Assembly (NCBI GenBank): GCA_964403285.1
Contig: CAYOFG010000029.1
Coordinates: 1 to 16,719 of the forward strand
Source: WVXT01 sp964403285
GTDB lineage: Bacteria > UBA6262 > WVXT01
DNA length: 16,719 bases
Direction of reading: 5' to 3'
The notes beneath the pieces were generated by a model. It made no database searches. It saw only the letters and a program-made list of their open reading frames with translations, and was not told the DNA's origin. A program made the position numbers and the translations under genes. Shown in pieces: positions 12,685 to 16,719 of this stretch (its first letter is position 1; each line of letters starts with the position of its first letter).

Positions 12685-12755
12685 TACTCGGGCTCGTCCC
12701 CGAGCCCGGCAAAACCTATCATTTTTCACCTCGGGGTCACAGACGACCCCGAGTA
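12685..12755. repeat. Palindromic element between isomerase and kinase genes
   Basis: Two hairpins, 12689-12708 (CGGGCTCG-TCCC-CGAGCCCG) and 12730-12753 (CTCGGGGTC, 6-nt loop, GACCCCGAG), lie inside an outer inverted repeat TACTCGGG (12685-12692) / CCCGAGTA (12748-12755). The outer pairing excludes parts of the inner stems, so two folds compete. The element fills the gap between genes and ends 8 bp upstream of the kinase ribosome-binding site. Confidence 0.8.
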
Positions 12756-12768
12756 GCTAAGCGAAGAT

Positions 12769-13566
12769 TTAGAAATACGGCCAGGACTTCCCATACAATT
12801 TGTTCATATACTCAATACTTGACTTTATTCCATCCCGACAACCCTTTGCTGGTTTGGGCTCCAGGCATATAATACCTTCATATCCCGTATCATCGAGTCT
12901 GCCAAGAAGTTTCTTAATATCAATATCTCCTTGATTGATATGTGTCTGAGGCTCGCCATTTATTGTCTGTTTGAGATGGACTAATTTTATTTCAGAAACT
13001 TTTAGCGATTCCAAGGCTTTTAATGGGTCCTCCTTTACTATAGCGATGGAAGTGAGGTTGCCCGGGTCGAAAGTCACTCCCATCAAAGGCGAACCTACCT
13101 GATCAATCAGATATTTTATATCTTCCATAGGCTCTCTGGCGTTTTCCAGGCCCAACATTACCCGATGCTGAGAGGCTGTATCAGCGTATGTCTTCAATCT
13201 ATTAACCATCTCAGCCTTCTCTTCAGAATTATATCTCCTATTCTCATTCTTAATGATTCCACCATCAGCAACCAGCCGGAGGATAGGTTTTCCGCTAAGC
13301 GAGGCAGACAGTTGAATTGCTTCTCTAACTTTCTGTTCATCTTTTTCATCAAGACAGTCGTTTTTAATGGCATAGGTAAAATGGATTTTCTCATGCCGCT
13401 GGGCAAGTTGACGCAATGCCTCCCCATCATAATCTTCCACACACCCTTCCCTCAACTCAACAGCCTCAAACCCGTTATCGTCAGCAAATTCAACAATATC
13501 CTGAAGGCTAACCTCTCTGTCTTTCAATTCATTATCAAAAATAGCAGTGGTAAACCCCAACTTCAT
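12769..13566 (-). CDS. Xylose-isomerase-like TIM-barrel sugar isomerase/epimerase
   Basis: 265 residues, typical for the AP-endonuclease-2/xylose-isomerase-like superfamily. It opens MKLGFTTAIF, followed by VEFADDNGFEAVELRE (25-40). Metal ligands are visible in order: E141 (GLENAREP), D167 (TFDPGNLTS), H197 (LVHLKQ) and E236 (ICLEPKPA). This is the usual Glu-Asp-His-Glu divalent-metal site of sugar isomerases, epimerases and related lyases. GGGGGAG precedes the ATG. The position in front of the KDG-type kinase suggests it prepares a keto-sugar or hexuronate intermediate for that kinase, but the substrate cannot be read from the sequence. The preceding 70 bp (13567-13636) contain a partial GGAGTAGC repeat end and no clear terminator, so it is probably co-transcribed with the secreted-protein gene. 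Confidence 0.85.
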   Translation of the reverse strand: MKLGFTTAIFDNELKDREVSLQDIVEFADDNGFEAVELREGCVEDYDGEALRQLAQRHEKIHFTYAIKNDCLDEKDEQKVREAIQLSASLSGKPILRLVADGGIIKNENRRYNSEEKAEMVNRLKTYADTASQHRVMLGLENAREPMEDIKYLIDQVGSPLMGVTFDPGNLTSIAIVKEDPLKALESLKVSEIKLVHLKQTINGEPQTHINQGDIDIKKLLGRLDDTGYEGIICLEPKPAKGCRDGIKSSIEYMNKLYGKSWPYF

Positions 13567-13636
13567 AATCTCCCCCTTTGACGCTCCGCTACTCCATTAA
13601 CCGGAACAGCGCCCCCTTCCAAAATGGTTCCTTATT

Positions 13637-14182
13637 TTATGGCTTAAATTCCTTAAATTCTTCTAAATTTTCTGCTTCCTCCTTAATTTCCGAGCTGCCA
13701 ATCTCTCCTTCCTTAACCTCTGTCTCAATTGCGGATGCGGTTGTCCCTTTCTCTACCTCAAACTCTTCCAGTCCCTCTTCCTCTCCTGCCGCCACTCCTT
13801 GCAGTTGCTTGAGCTTATTTTCCATTTCCGAGAGGTCCGCATCAATATTTCTAAACTTAATTACAATGCGCTTGAGGGCAGCAATGCGTTCGTCAACACT
13901 TGCTCCCCTTGCCTCAAGTTTTCTATAGAAATCCTTAGAAATCTTGAATTTCCTGAGAGTTAATAATTTTTCTCTAACCGGAGTAAGATTTACTTCAATA
14001 TCACTATATTTCTCCAAAATCTTCTGGAGAGTAAAGATAAGTTCTTCCACGTTAACCTTTTTCTCTACCAATTTCTGGTAAAAATTCATAGAATGTTCGA
14101 AGTCTTTTTCGGTCAGCGCAAATGAAACAGTGAAGAGAAACAAAAACAGAAAGGTGAGAAGAATGGAGATACGTCTTTTCAT
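13637..14182 (-). CDS. Secreted helical protein with an internal 51-residue duplication
   Basis: 181 residues; I do not recognise the family. A signal peptide (MKRRISILLTFLFLFLFTVS FA, cleavage about residue 22) is followed by two tandem helical repeats that align without gaps at an offset of 51 residues. Residues 28-77 contain FYQKL, NVEELI and ILEKYSDIEVNL; residues 79-128 contain FYRKL, SVDERI and IVIKFRNIDADL. Each ends in a coiled-coil-like EKLLTL or NKLKQL. The tail (about 133-181) is Glu-rich, low-complexity and probably disordered. GAGGA lies 6 nt before the ATG, with a strong promoter directly upstream. It is probably a periplasmic structural or binding protein. It is first in a unit with the isomerase and kinase, but any functional link to sugar metabolism is unproven. 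Confidence 0.78.
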   Translation of the reverse strand: MKRRISILLTFLFLFLFTVSFALTEKDFEHSMNFYQKLVEKKVNVEELIFTLQKILEKYSDIEVNLTPVREKLLTLRKFKISKDFYRKLEARGASVDERIAALKRIVIKFRNIDADLSEMENKLKQLQGVAAGEEEGLEEFEVEKGTTASAIETEVKEGEIGSSEIKEEAENLEEFKEFKP

Positions 14183-14208
14183 AATTTTTCCTCGGATAAC
14201 ACTTTTTT

Positions 14209-14237
14209 AGTATATTATAGATTTTGAGCATAGTCAA
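14209..14237 (-). promoter_or_regulatory. Sigma-70 promoter for the secreted protein-isomerase-kinase unit
   Basis: On the minus strand TTGACT (14232-14237) and TATACT (14209-14214) are separated by 17 nt, 26 nt before the ATG. It is divergent from the plus-strand promoter at 14276-14303, with about 38 bp between the two -35 elements. Confidence 0.75.
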
Positions 14238-14275
14238 GTAAAAAGATGTAAAGGTAGATACACTACGGATTTTTA

Positions 14276-14303
14276 TTGCAAGTTATTTTGAATTTGGTAT
14301 AAT
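14276..14303 (+). promoter_or_regulatory. Extended -10 promoter for the plus-strand glycan genes
   Basis: TTGCAA (14276-14281), a 16-nt spacer, then TATAAT (14298-14303) preceded by TGG, which gives the extended -10 form TGnTATAAT. The gene starts 35 nt downstream of the -10. Confidence 0.7.
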
Positions 14304-14338
14304 GTTCGATATAAAAGTTGGATTTGGAGTTCTAAAAA

Positions 14339-16006
14339 ATGGATAGAGAAAAGGTCAAACATTATGTCTCTATTGTAGCTAAGATGGGACTGTTTCCCAT
14401 AATTTTCTATTTCATCTTTTTTTGCATTCTCACCTATCCTTTGGTTCTACAATTTTCCACCCATTTTTTTGCAGACCAAGGTGATGGATTACAAAATGTT
14501 TGGAAAATCTGGTGGGTAAACAAGGCATTGACGGAGCTCCACCAACCACTTTGGCAGACTCATTATTTTCATTACCCATACGGTCTCTCACTTCTTGGCT
14601 ATACTTTAGATCCATTTAATGGCTTTATGGGAATATTGTTGTTAAAATTCTTGACGCTAATAGAGACTCATAATTTCATCGTTGTTTTTTCATTTGTTAC
14701 TGGTGGACTTACAGCGTTCTTCTTAGCGTACTATTTTACTAAATCATACTGGTCCAGTATAATCGCAGGCTTTATATTCACTTTTTCAAATTATCACTTC
14801 GCTCATGCCGAAGGGCATTTACAACTGGTGTCCTTAGAATGGATCCCCCTCTTTGTGCTTTTCTGGTATATGCTGTTTGCTAAACCAAGGATAGTTACAG
14901 CTATAGCTTCAGCTATGGCACTTTTTGCAGTCCTTCTTTGCTGTTACTACTACTTTCTTTACTGTGTATTGATAGCGTGCCTGATAGTTGGTTGGTATAG
15001 TATCCAGAAAAAGAATATCTTTTTCTTCCTCAGAAAAGAATACCTGGTCTCTGTTACAGCTTTTTTTGTAGCCTTTCTCGTAACAGCAGGACCACTGATA
15101 GTTTCTTTCTTGATTTTAAATATGAGAGATCCCCTTTTGGGCATTCACCCACCAAACGAATATTCCTTGGACCTCCTGGCACTATTCATTCCTGGAGGGC
15201 ACTGGCGCTTCGCTCATTTAACACATTCTTATTGGTCAAACCTGCCTGGCAATATCCATGAAAGCAGCGTTCATATAGGCCTGGCAGTGCTCTTTGTTCT
15301 TATTTTTACGTGGATCAAGAGACGAACTTTCCCCGCTCAAAGCCTCAAACTATGGTATTTTATACTTATTTTCTTTACTCTCTTGGGCTTAGGGCCGGTA
15401 TTGCATATATGGGGAAGGGAAATTCCTTTCATAAGGCTCCCTTATGCATTGTTTGAAATGGTATTTCCTCCTCTAAAGGTTTCAGGTGTTCCTGTGCGAA
15501 TGATGGTAATGACAATGCTTAGTGCAGCAGTTATCTCGGCAATGGGATTTAAGGTGCTTTTTCGAGAGTCGGCAGGAAAACGATTGCTCGCGGGACTATT
15601 ACTTGTAATGCTTTTTATAGAATATTTACCAAGACCTATCCCAGCCTCTAAAGTTGCCATACCACCATATGTTAATTTCCTAAAAGATTTACCTGACAGC
15701 AAAGGCATAGTAGATACAACAGCCGGTCGCGGATTGGCATCATACTATCAAACTATCCACGAAAAGCCTATGGCATTTGGTGATGTTTCTCGAATCCCAA
15801 AAAGTGTATACGCAAAAGACGAAAAGCTAAGGCAGATTATTCACGACAAACAATATATTTCGCTTTATCGTGATTATAACATTAGGTATCTAGTCACTGA
15901 TGCTGATTCAGACATACCCACCAAGTTTCCATCAATAAGAATGATTTACCAAGACAGCAAGGTAAAATTGTACGACCTAGCCGCCCAAAACGCACATGAG
16001 CAATAG
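14339..16006 (+). CDS. GT-C-fold-like polytopic membrane protein (probable glycosyltransferase)
   Basis: 555 residues with roughly 10-12 membrane helices in the first 430 residues and a soluble C-terminal domain (about 435-555, from RPIPASKVAIPPYVNFLKDL). After the first helix the extracytoplasmic loop reads FFADQGDGLQNVWKIWWV (43-60); acidic residues D46 and D49 sit where GT-C enzymes place their catalytic Asp. The overall plan resembles the YfhO-like and ArnT/RgtA-like lipid-linked-sugar transferases, which act on the outer face of the inner membrane. The exact family is not certain. GGAG lies 9 nt before the ATG. The methyltransferase gene follows 12 nt after its stop in the same frame, indicating an operon. 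It is transcribed divergently from the secreted-protein gene. Confidence 0.65.
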   Translation: MDREKVKHYVSIVAKMGLFPIIFYFIFFCILTYPLVLQFSTHFFADQGDGLQNVWKIWWVNKALTELHQPLWQTHYFHYPYGLSLLGYTLDPFNGFMGILLLKFLTLIETHNFIVVFSFVTGGLTAFFLAYYFTKSYWSSIIAGFIFTFSNYHFAHAEGHLQLVSLEWIPLFVLFWYMLFAKPRIVTAIASAMALFAVLLCCYYYFLYCVLIACLIVGWYSIQKKNIFFFLRKEYLVSVTAFFVAFLVTAGPLIVSFLILNMRDPLLGIHPPNEYSLDLLALFIPGGHWRFAHLTHSYWSNLPGNIHESSVHIGLAVLFVLIFTWIKRRTFPAQSLKLWYFILIFFTLLGLGPVLHIWGREIPFIRLPYALFEMVFPPLKVSGVPVRMMVMTMLSAAVISAMGFKVLFRESAGKRLLAGLLLVMLFIEYLPRPIPASKVAIPPYVNFLKDLPDSKGIVDTTAGRGLASYYQTIHEKPMAFGDVSRIPKSVYAKDEKLRQIIHDKQYISLYRDYNIRYLVTDADSDIPTKFPSIRMIYQDSKVKLYDLAAQNAHEQ

Positions 16007-16018
16007 CAAACTTACAAA

Positions 16019-16719
16019 ATGAATTTTCTAACTAAGAAACAGGGAATCTTTAAACGATTTCTTGATGCCCGCTGGGCCTGGGATCTAATTCAAGGACCTA
16101 TTTACAATCGGCTGATATTCAAAGCAGCGTCTGAATTATACCAACGTTTTATACATGAAATTAACCCTCCAGAGAAGGCAAAGATCCTGGATGTAGGTTC
16201 TGGGCCTGGGTTTTTGACACTTTTGTTAGCAAAAGAAAAACCCACTGCGTCAGTTGTCGGCATTGACTACTCGCCAACACAAGTTCGCGCTGCAAACCAC
16301 CTCAGGATTCGCAATCAAATCTATAACTGCAATTTCCGACAGGGCGATGCTATAAATCTCCCATTCCCGAACGCCTTTTTTGATATTGTCATTAGTGTAG
16401 CATCAATCAAGCACTGGCCAGACGGAAAGAGAGGATTGCAAGAGATACGGCGCGTTCTCACACCAAACGGATCCGCCTTCGTAGGAGAGGCGGATAGGGA
16501 CGCTACAGATGAAGAGATATATCGGTTCGCCAGTAGGTTTACCCCGTTAGAAGGTCCCGTCGGTCAAGGAACGGACGAGGACTTTCTGAATCGAGCCAAC
16601 CTTCTAACGGGGTTTACTGCATGGTATGTTTGGGACCCGTTTATGAGATGGTACCTTCGCCGAGTTGTCTTCGGACAGAGCTATACGCGAAAGGAAGCTG
16701 AATTGATGGCCAAAGCAGC
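16019..16719 (+). CDS. Class I SAM-dependent methyltransferase (3' end outside window)
   Basis: 233 complete codons, running off the right edge. The SAM-binding motif I is ILDVGSGPGFLTLLLA (56-71). Next come GIDYSP (81-86, with D83 for the ribose hydroxyls), FRQGDAINLPFPNAFFDIV (motif II region, 107-124), SIKHWPDG (129-136) and EIRRVLTPNGSAFVGE (142-157), as in the UbiE/Methyltransf_11 group. The start ATG is 12 nt after the stop of the membrane protein. An in-frame TAG at 16004-16006 rules out an earlier start, and no clear ribosome-binding site is visible, so coupling is likely. Residues about 175-199 are encoded by a palindromic insert of 75 bp. Without it the protein reads FASRFTAWYVWDPF, so the insert is an added loop. 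The substrate is unknown; glycan or lipid is plausible from context. Confidence 0.85.
   Translation, partial: MNFLTKKQGIFKRFLDARWAWDLIQGPIYNRLIFKAASELYQRFIHEINPPEKAKILDVGSGPGFLTLLLAKEKPTASVVGIDYSPTQVRAANHLRIRNQIYNCNFRQGDAINLPFPNAFFDIVISVASIKHWPDGKRGLQEIRRVLTPNGSAFVGEADRDATDEEIYRFASRFTPLEGPVGQGTDEDFLNRANLLTGFTAWYVWDPFMRWYLRRVVFGQSYTRKEAELMAKA
16537..16617. repeat. 75-bp in-frame palindromic insert inside the methyltransferase gene
   Basis: Perfect 15-bp arms ACCCCGTTAGAAGGT (16541-16555) and ACCTTCTAACGGGGT (16599-16613) enclose a 43-nt loop, which contains a further imperfect hairpin (GTCCCGTC with GACGAGGAC). GTTTAC occurs at 16537-16542 and again at 16612-16617, exactly 75 bp (25 codons) apart, like a target-site duplication. 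No stop codon is introduced. Confidence 0.82.

Noticed and set aside
12665..12712. Upstream extension of the kinase (MPGSGTSPSTQEEVSR)
   Set aside because: It is encoded by a palindromic repeat and lies before a very strong ribosome-binding site that fits the later ATG at 12662-12664.
13567..13636. Terminator between the secreted-protein gene and the isomerase gene
   Set aside because: Only a weak 5-bp stem (GGAAC/GTTCC) with a long loop and no T-run.

Overview
The window (16.7 kb, moderately AT-rich, two 100-N scaffold gaps at 1636-1735 and 8573-8672) looks like a scaffold from a draft or metagenome-assembled genome of an uncultured Gram-negative bacterium. An outer-membrane barrel, an ExbB-ExbD-TonB motor and periplasmic proteins show a double membrane. 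The nitrogenase-cofactor-like protein, the DUF5320-type protein and the radical SAM enzyme suggest an anaerobe. I cannot name the phylum from this sequence.

Layout. Nearly everything up to 14.2 kb is on the minus strand. (a) 1-1100: a Fur-type regulator with its own strong promoter and a Fur box at the start of transcription, then a DUF5320-type protein, an intercistronic hairpin, and the first codons of a NifX/NifB-like protein. (b) 1231-7641: one operon read from a consensus promoter at 7613-7641. It encodes a 966-residue periplasmic protein of about 25 TPRs, an outer-membrane barrel with a TonB-box-like N-terminus but no visible plug domain, then ExbB, ExbD and TonB, and it ends at a terminator near 1236. 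Together they look like a self-contained energised outer-membrane device. (c) 7862-8560: a KDPG/KHG-type aldolase with its terminator. (d) 8764-11387: a glycosyltransferase, a decayed methyltransferase and a B12-binding radical SAM protein. (e) 11687-14182: a KDG-type sugar kinase, a TIM-barrel sugar isomerase/epimerase and a small secreted protein with an internal duplication, apparently one transcription unit. The kinase and aldolase would make up the lower Entner-Doudoroff or hexuronate branch: KDG to KDPG to pyruvate plus glyceraldehyde-3-phosphate. (f) 14276-16719, plus strand: a GT-C-like membrane protein and a SAM methyltransferase cut off by the window end.

The most distinctive feature is a set of short palindromic elements. 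Many are built from 16-nt hairpins (7-bp stem, 2-nt TT/AA loop, 7-bp stem) that repeat every 27 bp or are paired inside an outer inverted repeat. Copies differ by paired, compensating base changes. They fill the gaps between the operon genes, and they also occur inside two reading frames without breaking them: 9 added codons in the barrel gene, and a 75-bp insert bounded by a 6-bp direct repeat in the methyltransferase gene.
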